From positions 1-64,000 of the forward strand of contig NZ_PPQE01000030.1 of assembly GCF_002901845.1 (NCBI RefSeq): a stretch of 64,000 bases of DNA, written 5' to 3'. The notes beneath the pieces are model-generated. The model made no database searches. It saw only the letters and a list, made by a program, of their open reading frames with translations, and had not been told where the DNA came from. Source of the DNA: Staphylococcus hominis subsp. hominis. Its GTDB lineage: Bacteria > Bacillota > Bacilli > Staphylococcales > Staphylococcaceae. The position numbers and the translations under genes are program-made. Numbering within the stretch: the first letter of the stretch is position 1; each line of letters begins with the position of its first letter. Shown here in pieces: positions 39,258-51,679 of this stretch.

Positions 39258-39476
39258 TTATTTATAACGATACGTAATTCTGCCGCGTGATAAATCATAC
39301 GGAGACATTTCTACTGTTACTTTGTCGCCAGGTAGAATACGAATATAATTCATTCTAATTTTACCACTTACATGTGCTAAAATTTCATGACCATTTTCTA
39401 ATTCTACTTTAAACATAGCATTTGGTAAAGTATCAAGTACTGTACCTTCTAATTCTATTACATCTTGTTTCGCCAT
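39258..39476 (-). CDS. infA: Translation initiation factor IF-1
   Basis: A 72-residue S1-like OB-fold protein that occupies the ribosomal A site in initiation. [32 protein letters not shown] and [22 protein letters not shown] are near-invariant. It lies 199 bases after adk; the map gene often found between them in bacilli is absent here. Confidence 0.98.
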   Translation of the reverse strand: MAKQDVIELEGTVLDTLPNAMFKVELENGHEILAHVSGKIRMNYIRILPGDKVTVEMSPYDLSRGRITYRYK

Positions 39477-39675
39477 TGATTAACTTCCCCCTTTTTACAA
39501 TAGTAAGGTAATCGTCAATAGACAACTTCAACGATACGAATCTAATATAGTGAATAGTTATTATAAGTTTAACAAAATGCGGGAATTATGATCGTCATAC
39601 GACACTCAAAAAATAAATTCTTGCCAGAGAAACCTAATCAAAGTTCACATAAATCTAGATCGCACATTAGTTGAT

Positions 39676-40344
<669 letters not shown>

Positions 40345-41637
40345 TTATCTACCACCAAAGCCTTTATATTCTTTTTGACTCACTTGTGCTTCAAGTGATT
40401 TCATAGTTTCAATTGCTACACCAATAACGATTAATAAACTTGTACCACCAATTTGAATTGATTGAGGTAAATTCATAAATTTTGTCGCTATAATTGGAAG
40501 AATAGCAATAACTGCTAAGAAAATAGAGCCTACAAAAGTTAAGCGATAAAGTACTTTAGTAATATATTTTTTTGTTTGTTCTCCAGGTCTAATTCCTGGT
40601 ACATAACTACCTTGTTTTTTCAAGTTATCAGCCATTTTTTCAGGATTAACTTGAACAAAAGCATAAAAATATGCAAATGCAATAATTAATATGACATAAA
40701 CAATCATACCATAAGTGTTTGAAGGGTTAGCATATTCTGCAATATTTTGCGCCCAATCAGCTTTAGGGAAGAACAATGTTAATGTTCTTGGCAATAAGAA
40801 GAATGCCATCGCAAAGATGACTGGAATAACCCCTGCAGAGTTTACTTTTAAAGGTAGATATGTTGCTTGTGATCCTAAACGTTGTGCAGATTGTTTTTTA
40901 GCATATTGAATTGGAATTTTACGTTTCGCTTCCAATACATAAATCGCTCCAATTGTTAATAAAATTAATCCAACAATTAAACCAATAACTTTTAACCATG
41001 CTAACGTTGTATCGTCATTACCAACAAATGCTTGTTGCACAAATTGGATAATTGATGATGGCAACGTCGATAAAATACCTGCAAAGATAATGATTGAAAT
41101 ACCATTACCTACACCAAATTGTGTAATTTGATCACCAAGCCAAATTAAAAATGCAGTTCCAGTTGTTAAAACTACAGCAATCAATAAATAACTCATGACA
41201 GATTGATGAATAATCAATTTACCGCCTAAATAGTTATTAAATTGAAATGCCATACCAATTGATTGTATAAATGCCAATATAATAGCGAAATAACGTGTTA
41301 CATTGCTAAGTTTTCTTTTACCTACTTCACCTTGTTTAGCCCATTCAGTAAATTTAGGGACAATGTCCATTTGTAATAATTGCATTACGATAGAAGCAGT
41401 GATGTACGGCATTATACCCATAGCAAAGATAGAAAAGTTCTTTAAGGCTCCGCCACCAAACGTATTAAGAAGAGCAGCGACACCTTGATCAGAACCTTGC
41501 TGTTCAAAAGGCTCAGGATTAACTCCAGGAGCCGGAATATAAGTTCCTATTTTGAATATTACTAACATTGCTAATGTGAAGAAAATCTTGTTTCGAACTT
41601 CTTTAGTCTTAAAGAAGCTCATAAACGTTTGAAACAT
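40345..41637 (-). CDS. secY: SecY, preprotein translocase channel
   Basis: The 430-residue channel subunit of the Sec translocon, with ten membrane helices. [11 protein letters not shown] is near the start, and the plug helix region is [27 protein letters not shown] (about 61-87). The cytosolic loops carry [11 protein letters not shown] and the PGIRPGEQT motif used by SecA and ribosomes. Its start overlaps the last base of the rplO stop codon. Confidence 0.98.
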   Translation of the reverse strand: MFQTFMSFFKTKEVRNKIFFTLAMLVIFKIGTYIPAPGVNPEPFEQQGSDQGVAALLNTFGGGALKNFSIFAMGIMPYITASIVMQLLQMDIVPKFTEWAKQGEVGKRKLSNVTRYFAIILAFIQSIGMAFQFNNYLGGKLIIHQSVMSYLLIAVVLTTGTAFLIWLGDQITQFGVGNGISIIIFAGILSTLPSSIIQFVQQAFVGNDDTTLAWLKVIGLIVGLILLTIGAIYVLEAKRKIPIQYAKKQSAQRLGSQATYLPLKVNSAGVIPVIFAMAFFLLPRTLTLFFPKADWAQNIAEYANPSNTYGMIVYVILIIAFAYFYAFVQVNPEKMADNLKKQGSYVPGIRPGEQTKKYITKVLYRLTFVGSIFLAVIAILPIIATKFMNLPQSIQIGGTSLLIVIGVAIETMKSLEAQVSQKEYKGFGGR

Positions 41638-42077
41638 TAGATCACCTCGTGTGCTCCACCTTTAGCATCGATAGCTTCAACCGCTGAAGCTGAGAATTTG
41701 TGAGCTTTCACTGTCAATTTTTTATCAAGTGAACCGTTGCCTAGTACTTTAATACCAGATTTTTCATTCTTAACCACACCAGTTTCAACTAATAAAGCTG
41801 GAGTTACTTCAGTACCATCTTCAAATTGATTAAGTTGGTCTAAATTAACAATAGCATATTCTTTACGATTAATGTTAGTGAAACCTCGTTTTGGTAAACG
41901 ACGGAATAAAGGTAATTGTCCACCTTCAAATCCTGGTCTTACGCTACCACCTGAACGTGCTTTTTGACCTTTTTGACCGCGAGCACTAGTTTTACCATTA
42001 CCTGAACCAGCACCACGACCTACACGGTTACGTACACGACGTGAACCTTCAGCTGATTTTAACTCATGTAATTTCAT
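41637..42077 (-). CDS. rplO: Ribosomal protein L15
   Basis: The 50S protein L15, 146 residues. [22 protein letters not shown] and the glycine- and lysine-rich [20 protein letters not shown] are typical of its extended N-terminus. It touches secY with a one-base overlap. Confidence 0.97.
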   Translation of the reverse strand: MKLHELKSAEGSRRVRNRVGRGAGSGNGKTSARGQKGQKARSGGSVRPGFEGGQLPLFRRLPKRGFTNINRKEYAIVNLDQLNQFEDGTEVTPALLVETGVVKNEKSGIKVLGNGSLDKKLTVKAHKFSASAVEAIDAKGGAHEVI

Positions 42078-42096
42078 TATTTAGGCACCTCCTTAA

Positions 42097-42276
42097 TTAT
42101 TTTTCTTCAACTGTTAATAAGTGTTTAACTTTGTTGATTTGCCCACGAATTGCAGGGTTATCTTCAACAACTACTGAACTATTAGTCTTTTTAAGACCTA
42201 ACGCTTCAACAGTTTTACGTTGTGTTTCAGGACGACCAATAACACTACGAGTGAGGGTAATTTGTAATTTAGCCAT
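42097..42276 (-). CDS. rpmD: Ribosomal protein L30
   Basis: A 59-residue 50S protein read directly from the sequence ([19 protein letters not shown] at the start, [13 protein letters not shown] at the end). AGGGAGGG precedes the ATG. It lies 16 bases after rpsE. Confidence 0.96.
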   Translation of the reverse strand: MAKLQITLTRSVIGRPETQRKTVEALGLKKTNSSVVVEDNPAIRGQINKVKHLLTVEEK

Positions 42277-42292
42277 TATTTATTTTCCCTCC

Positions 42293-42793
42293 TTAATTAT
42301 ATAATTCTTCTACTGATTTGCCACGTAATTTCGCAACATCTTCAGCGTTTTTAAGGTTTTGTAAACCATTTAATGTCGCACGTACCATGTTGATAGGTGT
42401 ATTTGAACCTAATGATTTACTTAAGATATCAGTGATACCTGCTAATTCTAATACGGCACGTACTGGACCACCAGCGATAACTCCTGTACCAGGTGCAGCT
42501 GGTTTCATAAATACGCTACCAGAACCATAACGGCCAGTGATAGTGTGAGGAGTTGTTCCTTCTACACGTGGAACTACTACTAAATCTTTTTTAGCTGCTT
42601 CTACAGCTTTTTTAATAGCTTCTGGTACCTCTTGAGCTTTACCAGTACCGAAACCTACACGACCATTTTTATCTCCTACTACTACTAATGCAGTGAAACG
42701 GAAACGACGTCCACCTTTAACAACTTTAGCAACACGATTAATTGTAACAACGCGTTCTTCAAATTCTTTCGTTTCTTCTTCTCTACGAGCCAT
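42293..42793 (-). CDS. rpsE: Ribosomal protein S5
   Basis: The 30S protein S5, 166 residues, important for decoding accuracy. The double-stranded-RNA-binding part [23 protein letters not shown] lies at the N-terminus; [18 protein letters not shown] follows. The KGGRR loop, site of spectinomycin resistance changes elsewhere, looks wild type. It follows rplR after 20 bases. Confidence 0.97.
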   Translation of the reverse strand: MARREEETKEFEERVVTINRVAKVVKGGRRFRFTALVVVGDKNGRVGFGTGKAQEVPEAIKKAVEAAKKDLVVVPRVEGTTPHTITGRYGSGSVFMKPAAPGTGVIAGGPVRAVLELAGITDILSKSLGSNTPINMVRATLNGLQNLKNAEDVAKLRGKSVEELYN

Positions 42794-42813
42794 GTATTTG
42801 TCCCTCCTTTAAA

Positions 42814-43176
42814 TTAAAATTCTAATCCGTTTTCTCTCGCAGCTTCAGCTAACGCTTTAACGCGACCATGATATAAATAACCGCCACGATCAAATACGAT
42901 TTCTTTGATACCTTTATCTGAAGCTTTTTTAGCGATTACTTCACCAACTTTAGTTGATAAATCAACTTTAGAAGTAGAATCACTAGCGATATCTTTATCT
43001 TGAGATGAAGCTTGTACTAAAGTTTCACCTTTAGCATCATCAATAATTTGTGCGTAAATGTGTTTGTTTGAACGATATACATTTAAACGTGGTTTTTCAG
43101 CTGTACCTGATAATTTAGTACGCACACGAGCATGTCTTTTCAAACGCACTTTGTTTTTATCAATTTTACTGATCAT
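42814..43176 (-). CDS. rplR: Ribosomal protein L18
   Basis: The 5S rRNA-binding protein L18, 120 residues, with [31 protein letters not shown] and [24 protein letters not shown]. It lies 31 bases after rplF. Confidence 0.97.
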   Translation of the reverse strand: MISKIDKNKVRLKRHARVRTKLSGTAEKPRLNVYRSNKHIYAQIIDDAKGETLVQASSQDKDIASDSTSKVDLSTKVGEVIAKKASDKGIKEIVFDRGGYLYHGRVKALAEAARENGLEF

Positions 43177-43207
43177 TGTATTACTCCTTTCTTTAGAGAG
43201 TTATCTA

Positions 43208-43744
43208 TTATTTACCAGTTTTACCTTCTTTACGGCGAACATATTCACCTTGGTAACGAATACCTTTTCCTTTATAAGGTTCTGGAGGTCTTACTGAACG
43301 AATATTAGAAGCGATAGCTCCAACTTGTTCTTTAGATACACCAGATACTGTAACAGTTGTATTTTTCTCTACTGCGAAAGTAATGCCATCTTCAGCTTTA
43401 ATTTCAACAGGATGAGAGTAACCAACGTTTAATACTAAGTCATTACCTTGCATTTGAGCACGGTAACCTACACCAACAAGTTCAAGAGTTTTTACAAAAC
43501 CTTGAGAAACACCTTGTACCATATTATTTAATAACGCACGAGTTGTACCGTGAACTGTTCTATCTTCTTTAGAATCAGTAGGTCTTACAACTTCTAGAGT
43601 GTTTTCATCTTGTTTAAAAGTCATTCTTTCATCAAAAGTTCTAGTTAATTCACCTTTAGGACCTTTTACAGTAGCAGTTTGTCCGTCAAAAGTTACTGTA
43701 ACGTCACTAGGGATGTCAATAATTTTCTTACCAACACGACTCAT
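43208..43744 (-). CDS. rplF: Ribosomal protein L6
   Basis: The 50S protein L6, 178 residues, of two similar halves. [17 protein letters not shown] opens it, and [26 protein letters not shown] is the conserved C-terminus that binds the sarcin-ricin region. It lies 24 bases after rpsH. Confidence 0.97.
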   Translation of the reverse strand: MSRVGKKIIDIPSDVTVTFDGQTATVKGPKGELTRTFDERMTFKQDENTLEVVRPTDSKEDRTVHGTTRALLNNMVQGVSQGFVKTLELVGVGYRAQMQGNDLVLNVGYSHPVEIKAEDGITFAVEKNTTVTVSGVSKEQVGAIASNIRSVRPPEPYKGKGIRYQGEYVRRKEGKTGK

Positions 43745-43768
43745 GTTATGGCACCTCCTTATTTATTA

Positions 43769-44167
43769 TTACCAAACGTATGCGATGATTTCTCCACCAA
43801 CGTTACGTTTTCTAGCTTCTTTATCAGTGATGACACCTTCAGAAGTTGAAACTAATGCGATACCTAAACCATTTAATACTTTAGGCACTTCGTTCGCTTT
43901 AGCATATACACGTAAACCTGGTTTTGAGATACGTTTTAATCCTGTGATAACACGTTCATTGTTTTGACCATATTTTAAGAATAAACGAATAACACCTTGT
44001 TTATCATCTTCAACGTATTCTACGTTTTTAATGAAACCTTCATTTTTTAAGATTTCAGCAATTTGTTTTTTAATATTTGATGCAGGTAATTCTAATTTCT
44101 CGTGACGCACCATGTTTGCGTTTCTTACACGAGTAAGCATATCTGCGATTGGATCTGTCATAGTCAT
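43769..44167 (-). CDS. rpsH: Ribosomal protein S8
   Basis: The 30S protein S8, 132 residues. [28 protein letters not shown] begins it and [19 protein letters not shown] with GGEIIAYVW ends it. In some bacteria S8 represses the spc operon. It lies 31 bases after rpsN. Confidence 0.97.
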   Translation of the reverse strand: MTMTDPIADMLTRVRNANMVRHEKLELPASNIKKQIAEILKNEGFIKNVEYVEDDKQGVIRLFLKYGQNNERVITGLKRISKPGLRVYAKANEVPKVLNGLGIALVSTSEGVITDKEARKRNVGGEIIAYVW

Positions 44168-44198
44168 TTATTGTTGCCTCCTTTCAAACTCTTTGATC

Positions 44199-44384
44199 TT
44201 ACCAGCTAGCTTTACGTACGCCAGGAATTTGGCCTTTATAAGCTAATTCACGGAAACAAATACGGCATAATTTAAATTTACGATATACAGAATGTGGACG
44301 ACCACAGCGTTCACAACGAGTATATTCACGTACTGCATATTTTTGTTTTTTCTGTTGCTTAGCAACCATAGAAGTTTTAGCCAC
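44199..44384 (-). CDS. rpsN: Ribosomal protein S14, zinc type (S14Z)
   Basis: A 61-residue S14 of the short zinc-binding (C+) form, with CERC and CRIC fifteen residues apart and the conserved [11 protein letters not shown] end. It is the constitutive zinc-replete version; staphylococci often encode a zinc-free paralogue elsewhere. It lies between rplE and rpsH. Confidence 0.97.
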
Positions 44385-44406
44385 TTAATTAGCCTCCTTT
44401 TAGAGA

Positions 44407-44946
44407 TTATTTACGAAATGGCATACCGAAGTTTGTTAACAATTCACGAGCTTCCTCGTCAGTGTTAGCAGTTGTTACGATAACAATATCCATTCCTCTT
44501 ACTTTACTTACTTTATCATAATCGATTTCTGGGAAAATTAATTGTTCTTTAATTCCTAAAGTGTAGTTACCACGACCATCGAAAGCTGTTTTAGAAACAC
44601 CTTGGAAGTCACGTACACGAGGTAATGAAACTGCGATTAATTTATCTAAGAATTCATACATTCTTTCTCCGCGAAGTGTTACTTTTGCACCGATTGGCAT
44701 ACCTTCACGTAAACGGAATGTTGCAACTGATTTTTTAGCTTTAGTGATTAATGGTTTTTGTCCAGTGATTAATTCTAACTCTTCAACAGCATTATCTAAC
44801 ACTTTAGAGTTTTGAACTGCATCACCAACACCCATATTTACAACGATTTTTTCGATTTTTGGTACTTCCATTACTGAACTATAGTTGAATTTTTTAACTA
44901 AGTTTTGAGTAACTTCAGTATTGTATCTTTCTTTTAAACGGTTCAA
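44407..44946 (-). CDS. rplE: Ribosomal protein L5
   Basis: The 5S rRNA-binding protein L5, 179 residues. The start is the TTG at 44946, seven bases after GGAGG, giving [12 protein letters not shown], as in other staphylococci. The ATG at 44964 lies on the far side of that site and would waste it. [25 protein letters not shown] and the C-terminal [15 protein letters not shown] are diagnostic. Confidence 0.96.
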   Translation of the reverse strand: MNRLKERYNTEVTQNLVKKFNYSSVMEVPKIEKIVVNMGVGDAVQNSKVLDNAVEELELITGQKPLITKAKKSVATFRLREGMPIGAKVTLRGERMYEFLDKLIAVSLPRVRDFQGVSKTAFDGRGNYTLGIKEQLIFPEIDYDKVSKVRGMDIVIVTTANTDEEARELLTNFGMPFRK

Positions 44947-44971
44947 AGTGGATCCTCCTTTCAACTAGTTA

Positions 44972-45289
44972 TTAATTATTAGATTTGATTTCTTCGCCAG
45001 ATTTTTTAGCGATACGAACTTTTTTACCATCTACAAATTTGTAACCAACACGAGTAGGTTCATTTGTTTTAGGATCTAATAATTGTACGTTAGAAACATG
45101 GATTGCTGCCTCTGTTTCTAAGATTCCACCTTCAGGATTTAATTGAGTTGGTTTTTGGTGTTTTTTAATAACGTTAACACCTTCCACAACGACGCGGTCT
45201 TTTTTAGGTTCAGTAGCGATTACTTTACCTTCTTTACCTTTATCTTTACCTGCGATAACTTTAACGTTGTCACCTTTTTTGATATGCAT
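44972..45289 (-). CDS. rplX: Ribosomal protein L24
   Basis: The 50S assembly initiator L24, 105 residues. The KOW motif [23 protein letters not shown] is at the N-terminus, and [15 protein letters not shown] lies in the middle. It lies 35 bases after rplN. Confidence 0.97.
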   Translation of the reverse strand: MHIKKGDNVKVIAGKDKGKEGKVIATEPKKDRVVVEGVNVIKKHQKPTQLNPEGGILETEAAIHVSNVQLLDPKTNEPTRVGYKFVDGKKVRIAKKSGEEIKSNN

Positions 45290-45324
45290 GTGGGCACCTC
45301 CTTAAATATTATGGTTTTAATAAA

Positions 45325-45696
<372 letters not shown>

Positions 45697-45724
45697 TTAA
45701 ACCTCCCTTATCTCTAATCTTGTA

Positions 45725-45988
45725 TTAAATAATTACTGATTCTTCAACAATTTCTACTAAACGGAAACGTTTCGATGCTGATAAAGGACGAGTTTCTTGA
45801 ATTCTAACAATATCTCCTAATTTAGCTGAATTGTTTTCATCATGAGTTTTATATTTTTTAGAGTATTTTACTCGTTTACCGTATAATTTGTGTGTTTTGT
45901 AAGTTTCAACAAGTACAGTAATTGTTTTGTCCATTTTATCAGAAACAACTTTACCTACATAAACTTTACGATCGTTTCTTTCACTCAC
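45725..45988 (-). CDS. rpsQ: Ribosomal protein S17
   Basis: The 30S protein S17, 87 residues, an OB fold with [17 protein letters not shown] and the [25 protein letters not shown] signature. It lies 26 bases after rpmC. Confidence 0.97.
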   Translation of the reverse strand: MSERNDRKVYVGKVVSDKMDKTITVLVETYKTHKLYGKRVKYSKKYKTHDENNSAKLGDIVRIQETRPLSASKRFRLVEIVEESVII

Positions 45989-46014
45989 TTTTGTAACCTC
46001 CTCTTTCTTATACT

Positions 46015-46224
46015 TTATTGATTAGCTTTACTTTGTTCAATTTCTCTTTCACGAGCAACAGTTTTTAGACGTGCAATTGTTTTTCTAACTGTACGAATAC
46101 GTGCAGTTTCTTCTAATTGACCTGTAGCTAACTGAAAGCGTAGGTTAAAAAGCTCTTCTTTTGAAGATTTGATTTGTTCTTCGATTTCTGAAGTGGTTAA
46201 GTCTCTAATTTCCTTAGCTTTCAT
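46015..46224 (-). CDS. rpmC: Ribosomal protein L29
   Basis: The 50S protein L29, 69 residues, two long helices near the exit tunnel ([18 protein letters not shown], then [20 protein letters not shown]). The start is the ATG at 46224, which overlaps the end of rplP by 11 bases and follows GGGTGGTG. The ATG at 46248 would add eight residues encoded within rplP and has no better site. Confidence 0.95.
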
Positions 46225-46648
46225 TTGTTTCACCACCCAATTCTTCACGTTTTACAAACTTAGTTTTCACTGGAAGTTTGTGACTTGCTAAACGTAATGC
46301 TTCACGAGCTACATCTTCAGATACACCAGCGATTTCGAATAAAATACGACCTGGTTTTACAACTGCGATCCAGCCTTCAACAGCACCTTTACCAGCACCC
46401 ATACGTACTTCTAAAGGTTTTTTAGTGTAAGGCGTATGTGGGAAGATTTTAATCCAAACTTTCCCGCCACGTTTCATGTAACGTGTCATAGCGATACGAG
46501 CAGATTCGATTTGACGAGATGTGATCCAAGAAGTTGTTGTAGCTTGTAAACCATACTCACCAAATGTTACAAAGTTACCGCCTTTAGAACGACCAGTTGT
46601 TTTTGGACGATGTTGACGACGATATTTAACACGTTTTGGTAGTAACAT
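46214..46648 (-). CDS. rplP: Ribosomal protein L16
   Basis: The 50S protein L16, 144 residues, near the peptidyl transferase centre. [25 protein letters not shown] opens it, and [20 protein letters not shown] is the conserved loop. Its end overlaps rpmC, implying coupled translation; it begins two bases after rpsC. Confidence 0.97.
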   Translation of the reverse strand: MLLPKRVKYRRQHRPKTTGRSKGGNFVTFGEYGLQATTTSWITSRQIESARIAMTRYMKRGGKVWIKIFPHTPYTKKPLEVRMGAGKGAVEGWIAVVKPGRILFEIAGVSEDVAREALRLASHKLPVKTKFVKREELGGETNES

Positions 46649-46650
46649 TA

Positions 46651-47304
46651 TTATTTTCCTCCTTCACTAGTATTCTTAGTAGGAAGAACTTCACCACGAT
46701 AAATCCATACTTTAACACCTAATTTACCATAAGTAGTGTCTGCTTCAGCATGTGCATAATCAATGTCAGCACGTAAAGTATGAAGTGGAACAGTTCCTTC
46801 TGAATATTGTTCAGCACGAGCGATGTCAGCTCCGCCTAAACGACCTGATACTTGAGTTTTGATACCTTTTGCACCAAGTTTCATAGCTCTAGTTATAGCT
46901 TGTTTTTGTACACGACGGAATGAAGCACGATTTTCTAATTGACGTGCGATATTTTCTGCTACTAAACGAGCATCTATATCAACTTTTTTAATTTCCACAA
47001 CGTTGATGTGTACTTTTTTATCAGTTAAGTTATTTAATTTATTACGAAGTTTTTCAATTTCTGAACCGCCTTTACCAATTACCATACCAGGTTTACCAGT
47101 GTGGATTGCGATGTTAATACGGTTAGCAGCACGTTCAATGTCAACGTGAGAAACTGACGCTTCTTTTAATTCGTTATCAATGAATTTACGGATTCTTAAA
47201 TCTTCGTGTAATAAAGAAGCGAAATCTTTTTCAGCGTACCATTTAGCTTCCCAATCACGGATAACTCCAACACGAAGTCCGATAGGATTAATTTTTTGAC
47301 CCAC
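46651..47304 (-). CDS. rpsC: Ribosomal protein S3
   Basis: The 30S protein S3, 217 residues, with an N-terminal KH domain ([22 protein letters not shown], about residues 67-88) that helps form the mRNA entry tunnel, and the C-terminal [20 protein letters not shown]. It lies 23 bases after rplV. Confidence 0.97.
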   Translation of the reverse strand: MGQKINPIGLRVGVIRDWEAKWYAEKDFASLLHEDLRIRKFIDNELKEASVSHVDIERAANRINIAIHTGKPGMVIGKGGSEIEKLRNKLNNLTDKKVHINVVEIKKVDIDARLVAENIARQLENRASFRRVQKQAITRAMKLGAKGIKTQVSGRLGGADIARAEQYSEGTVPLHTLRADIDYAHAEADTTYGKLGVKVWIYRGEVLPTKNTSEGGK

Positions 47305-47327
47305 AGTATTCCCTCCTTAAATAGTTA

Positions 47328-47681
47328 TTAAGCTTCTTTAGCTTCTTCTTTACCGTCACTTACGACGATTGTAATGTGGCTTGTACGTTTGTTGATTGCA
47401 CTTGCACGACCTTGTGCACGTGGACGGAAACGTTTTAAAGTTGGTCCTTCATTTGCATATGCTTCTTTAACAACTAATTCATCTGTATTCATGTCATAGT
47501 TATGTTCAGCATTTGCTAAAGCGGACATTAATACTTTTTCAATTACTGGTGATGAAGCTTTATTAGTTAATTTTAAAATAGCAATAGCTTCTCCAGCATT
47601 TTTACCTCTAATTAAGTCAAGAACTAATCTTACTTTACGAGGTGCGATTCTGATTGTTCTAGCAACCGCTTTTGCTTCCAT
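47328..47681 (-). CDS. rplV: Ribosomal protein L22
   Basis: The 50S protein L22, 117 residues. [26 protein letters not shown] opens it. The tunnel-lining beta hairpin is [19 protein letters not shown], with no deletion or duplication of the sort linked to macrolide resistance. It lies 30 bases after rpsS. Confidence 0.97.
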   Translation of the reverse strand: MEAKAVARTIRIAPRKVRLVLDLIRGKNAGEAIAILKLTNKASSPVIEKVLMSALANAEHNYDMNTDELVVKEAYANEGPTLKRFRPRAQGRASAINKRTSHITIVVSDGKEEAKEA

Positions 47682-47711
47682 TAGGATATCCTCCTCTACT
47701 TATATATATTA

Positions 47712-47990
47712 TTATCTACTAGTTTTCTTATCGTCAGCTGCATGTCCTTTAAATGTACGAGTTGGAGCAAATTCACCTAATTTGTGACCAACCATATCTT
47801 CAGTTACATAAACAGGTACATGTTTACGACCATCATATACTGCAAAAGTATGACCGATGAAATTTGGGAAAATTGTAGAACGACGTGACCATGTTTTAAT
47901 TACTTGTTTCTTTTCACTTCCGTCTTGAGCTTCTACTTTTTTCATTAAATGATCATCAACGAAAGGTCCTTTTTTAATACTACGAGCCAT
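47712..47990 (-). CDS. rpsS: Ribosomal protein S19
   Basis: The 30S protein S19, 92 residues, with [20 protein letters not shown] and [35 protein letters not shown]. It lies 64 bases after rplB. Confidence 0.97.
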   Translation of the reverse strand: MARSIKKGPFVDDHLMKKVEAQDGSEKKQVIKTWSRRSTIFPNFIGHTFAVYDGRKHVPVYVTEDMVGHKLGEFAPTRTFKGHAADDKKTSR

Positions 47991-48054
47991 TTGGGCGCCT
48001 CCCTTCTTATTGTGTGCGTGCAGCTGTTAAGCCGCACACTCAAATAAGTTGTTA

Positions 48055-48888
48055 TTATTTTCTCTTACGTCCACGAACGATAAGTTTATCAGATGATTTT
48101 TTACCGCGACGTGTTTTCTTACCAAGCGTTGGTTTACCCCATGGTGACATTGGAGATGGTCTACCGATAGGAGCACGACCTTCACCACCACCGTGTGGGT
48201 GATCGTTAGGGTTCATTACAGAACCACGAACTGTTGGACGGATACCTTTCCATCTTGAACGACCAGCTTTACCAGCGTTAACAAGTTCATGTTGTAAGTT
48301 ACCAACTTGACCGATTGTAGCACGGCAAGTAGATAAAATCATACGTACCTCACCAGAACGTAATCTGATTAATACATATTTACCTTCTTTACCAAGTACT
48401 TGTGAACTTGCACCTGCTGAACGAGCAATTTGTCCGCCTTTACCAGGTTTTAATTCGATATTATGAATTACAGTACCAACTGGAATATTTTGTAATGGTA
48501 AAGCATTACCAACTTTGATATCTGCTTCAGCACCACTTTCAACTGTTTGGCCTACTTGTAATCCTTTTGGTGCGATAATGTAACGTTTTTCACCATCAGC
48601 ATATACTAATAAAGCAATGTTAGCTGAACGGTTTGGATCATATTGAATTGAATCAACTTTAGCAGTGATTCCGTCTTTATTACGTTTGAAGTCAATTACA
48701 CGATATTGACGTTTATGTCCTCCACCATGGTGACGAACTGTTAATTTACCTTGATTGTTACGACCCGCTTTTTTCGGTAGCGGTTGTAATAATGACTTTT
48801 CAGGTGTAGTCTTCGTGATTTCAGCGAAGTCTAACGTAGTCATATTACGACGACCATTTGTAATTGGCTTATATTTTTTAAGAGCCAT
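48055..48888 (-). CDS. rplB: Ribosomal protein L2
   Basis: The 50S core protein L2, 277 residues. The conserved C-terminal loop around the key histidine, [23 protein letters not shown], lies near residues 224-246, and [20 protein letters not shown] near 52-71. It lies 36 bases after rplW. Confidence 0.98.
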   Translation of the reverse strand: MALKKYKPITNGRRNMTTLDFAEITKTTPEKSLLQPLPKKAGRNNQGKLTVRHHGGGHKRQYRVIDFKRNKDGITAKVDSIQYDPNRSANIALLVYADGEKRYIIAPKGLQVGQTVESGAEADIKVGNALPLQNIPVGTVIHNIELKPGKGGQIARSAGASSQVLGKEGKYVLIRLRSGEVRMILSTCRATIGQVGNLQHELVNAGKAGRSRWKGIRPTVRGSVMNPNDHPHGGGEGRAPIGRPSPMSPWGKPTLGKKTRRGKKSSDKLIVRGRKRK

Positions 48889-48924
48889 TGTCGCTTACCT
48901 CCTTAATGGTAATATTATTTTATT

Positions 48925-49200
48925 TTAGTTGAATAAGTCGATTGAACCTTCTTTAAGTTTTACAATCGCTTTTCTTCTTTTATTTTTATAGCCTTGATAA
49001 CGGCCCATACGTTTTTTCTTTGGTTTGTAGTTGATAATATTTACACTTTCAACTTTAACGTCGAAGATTTCTTCAACTGCAATTTTAACTTGAGTTTTGT
49101 TAGCACGAGTATCTACGTCAAAAGTATATTTATCTTCAGCCATTGCTTCAGAAGATTTTTCAGTGATTACGGGGCGCTTAAGAACATCTCTAGCTTCCAT
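48925..49200 (-). CDS. rplW: Ribosomal protein L23
   Basis: The 50S protein L23, 91 residues, at the tunnel exit where SRP and trigger factor dock. [16 protein letters not shown] opens it, and [26 protein letters not shown] follows. Its first base overlaps the rplD stop codon. Confidence 0.97.
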   Translation of the reverse strand: MEARDVLKRPVITEKSSEAMAEDKYTFDVDTRANKTQVKIAVEEIFDVKVESVNIINYKPKKKRMGRYQGYKNKRRKAIVKLKEGSIDLFN

Positions 49201-49823
49201 TATCCGAGCACCTCCTCAACTTTTTTCGCAGCTGATTCAGTAATGATTACACTGTCAGCGCTAGTGATATCTAATACGTTTAATCCTTGAGCTGTACTTA
49301 CTTGTACGCCAGGAATATTACGTGCAGATAATTCAACGTTTACATCTTCGTTTTCTGTTACTACTAACACTTTTTTAGGTTGTTCAAGTGTAGTTAAAAC
49401 ATTTTTGAATTCTTTTGTTTTTGGTGCATCAAAGCCAAAAGTATCAACGATTGTAAAGTTGTTTTCTTGAACTTTGAAAGATAATGCAGAACGTAATGCT
49501 AAACGACGCATTTTCTTAGGCATTTTGTATGAATAGCTTCTTGGAGTTGGTCCGAAAACGATACCACCACCACGCCATTGTGGAGCACGAATTGTACCTT
49601 GACGTGCACGTCCTGTACCTTTTTGTCTCCATGGTTTACGTCCACCACCACGAACAGCTGAACGATTTTTCACTGCATGTGTACCTTGGCGTAAAGAAGC
49701 ACGTTGTAAATTGATTGCTTCGAAAAGAACACTGTTGTTTGGTTCGATTGCGAAAACTGAATCGCTTAATTCAACTGAACCAGATTTTGATCCGTCTACT
49801 TTTAATACATCATAATTAGCCAT
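49200..49823 (-). CDS. rplD: Ribosomal protein L4
   Basis: The 50S protein L4, 207 residues. The long tunnel loop [30 protein letters not shown] (about residues 47-76) is intact, with no insertion at the macrolide-resistance hot spot. In E. coli L4 represses the S10 operon through its leader. It lies 27 bases after rplC. Confidence 0.97.
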   Translation of the reverse strand: MANYDVLKVDGSKSGSVELSDSVFAIEPNNSVLFEAINLQRASLRQGTHAVKNRSAVRGGGRKPWRQKGTGRARQGTIRAPQWRGGGIVFGPTPRSYSYKMPKKMRRLALRSALSFKVQENNFTIVDTFGFDAPKTKEFKNVLTTLEQPKKVLVVTENEDVNVELSARNIPGVQVSTAQGLNVLDITSADSVIITESAAKKVEEVLG

Positions 49824-49850
49824 TATGCTTTTTCCTCCTTTCGCTACTTA

Positions 49851-50513
49851 TTATTTATTACCTTTTTTAATTGAAGATTTAATTTCTACAAAACCTTTTT
49901 TAGGTCCAGGTACATTACCTTTTACTAAAATAACATTGTTATCAGTATCAACTTGAACAACTTCTAAGTTTTGAACTGTAACTGTGTTACCGCCCATACG
50001 TCCAGGCATTTTTTGACCTTTAAATACTCTTGAAGCATCTGAAGCCATACCTACTGAACCTGGAGCTCTATGGAAATGAGAACCGTGAGCCATTGGTCCA
50101 CGACCTTGACCATGACGTTTAATTGCACCTTGGAAACCTTTACCTTTTGAAGTTCCTGTAACATCAATAATGTCTCCAGCTTCAAAAGTATCTACTGTGA
50201 CTTCTTGACCTACTTCGTATTCATCAACATTAACGTTTCTGAATTCACGAATGAAGCGCTTAGGTGCTGCGCCAGCTTTTTTAGCGTGACCTTCAGCTGG
50301 TTTATTTGCATATTTATTTGATTTAGCATCTTTTTTATATGCTTGTTTGTCTGCAAAACCTACTTGGATAGCATTGTAGCCATCAACTTCTTCAGTTTTC
50401 TTTTGTAATACTACGTTTTGATTTGCTTCTACTACTGTAACAGGGATTAATTCACCATTTTCTCCGAATACTTGTGTCATCCCAATTTTTCTTCCTAAGA
50501 TTCCTTTGGTCAT
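49851..50513 (-). CDS. rplC: Ribosomal protein L3
   Basis: The 50S protein L3, 220 residues. [30 protein letters not shown] opens it, and [30 protein letters not shown] is the loop reaching the peptidyl transferase centre. It lies 27 bases after rpsJ. Confidence 0.97.
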   Translation of the reverse strand: MTKGILGRKIGMTQVFGENGELIPVTVVEANQNVVLQKKTEEVDGYNAIQVGFADKQAYKKDAKSNKYANKPAEGHAKKAGAAPKRFIREFRNVNVDEYEVGQEVTVDTFEAGDIIDVTGTSKGKGFQGAIKRHGQGRGPMAHGSHFHRAPGSVGMASDASRVFKGQKMPGRMGGNTVTVQNLEVVQVDTDNNVILVKGNVPGPKKGFVEIKSSIKKGNK

Positions 50514-50540
50514 CGAAAGTCCACCTCCTAAATTGATCTA

Positions 50541-50906
<366 letters not shown>

Positions 50907-50941
50907 TCACACAACGCCATGGCAAAGCGGCCGGGTGTGTC
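50907..50941 (-). promoter_or_regulatory. GC-rich hairpin in the S10 operon leader
   Basis: CACACAACGCC (50908-50918) can pair with GGCCGGGTGTGT (50929-50940) with mismatches in the middle, a GC-rich structure in otherwise AT-rich DNA. A second small stem (GATAG/CTATC) lies between it and rpsJ. It is not followed by a T run, so it is not a plain terminator. A role in feedback control, as for L4 in E. coli, is inference. Confidence 0.5.
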
Positions 50942-50985
50942 AGTAACCTTTCGCTTCATCGCTTTCTTCAAGTCCAACATTAAAT

Positions 50986-51014
50986 ATGTTACAAGAAAAA
51001 CACTAATAAATCAA
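50986..51014 (-). promoter_or_regulatory. Probable promoter of the S10-spc-alpha cluster
   Basis: TTGATT (51009-51014), a 17-base spacer and TAACAT (50986-50991) on the minus strand, which would start transcription near 50979, giving a ~130-base leader before rpsJ. The -10 box matches only four of six positions. Confidence 0.5.
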
Positions 51015-51232
51015 GGTTTTTCTTTAACTTTTTTATTTACGTCTAACACATACTTAATTATTTTACTGAAAATTTTTATGTAGTTCAACCATTTTGAGTA
51101 AATTTTTTCCCTTTTTTCTATAAACCTTTATAATAGATATAGAGAGTAATGAATTTTGAAATTGCAACTATATATTTTTAATGTTAATTATTTTAAAATT
51201 CATGAACTTTATCGGAGGTGAATATTATATAA

Positions 51233-51622
51233 ATGAAAAGAAATGTGAAACTTACTTTATCAATCATTAGTATTTTCTTAATAGCTAGCGAATTGTTCTA
51301 TGGTATTCCTTTTTTAGGAGGCACAGTTATTCTTAGCTTTGGTTGGCAACCTTTGTTATTAAATGCTTTACTTTATCTTATTTTAGGCATCATTCTATTA
51401 GTAGATTCTCAAAATACAATTAAGCCTATGGCAATGATCCCATTTATTGGATTAATTGGATCATTTGTTGCTTTTCTACCTATTATTGGTATGTTTACGC
51501 ATTGGGTACTCTTTTTCTTAATGGTATTCTTTATATTTGTTGTGCTCAACGCACCAACTTACATTCCAAATAAAGATTCTAAAGTTATTTATACTCAATA
51601 CAAAGATGATAAAAACAATTAA
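51233..51622 (+). CDS. Small four-helix membrane protein of unknown function
   Basis: A 129-residue protein that is mostly four hydrophobic segments (about residues 6-21, 24-45, 50-67 and 74-105), with a basic start (MKRNVKLT) and a polar tail ending YTQYKDDKNN. A GGAGGTG site lies about 12 bases before the ATG, a rather long spacing, but an in-frame stop just upstream fixes the start. I do not recognise a function. It stands alone between the S10 promoter and a purine permease, and shares a bidirectional terminator with the latter. Confidence 0.75.
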   Translation: MKRNVKLTLSIISIFLIASELFYGIPFLGGTVILSFGWQPLLLNALLYLILGIILLVDSQNTIKPMAMIPFIGLIGSFVAFLPIIGMFTHWVLFFLMVFFIFVVLNAPTYIPNKDSKVIYTQYKDDKNN

Positions 51623-51635
51623 TAATTTCAATATT

Positions 51636-51675
51636 AAAAAGACACATTTAATTTTTGAATTAAATGTGTCTTTTT
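51636..51675. terminator. Bidirectional terminator
   Basis: A perfect 18-bp stem (51636-51653 against 51658-51675, core GACACATTTAA/TTAAATGTGTC) with A and T tracts at both ends, between convergent genes. Confidence 0.9.
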
Positions 51676-51679
51676 ATGT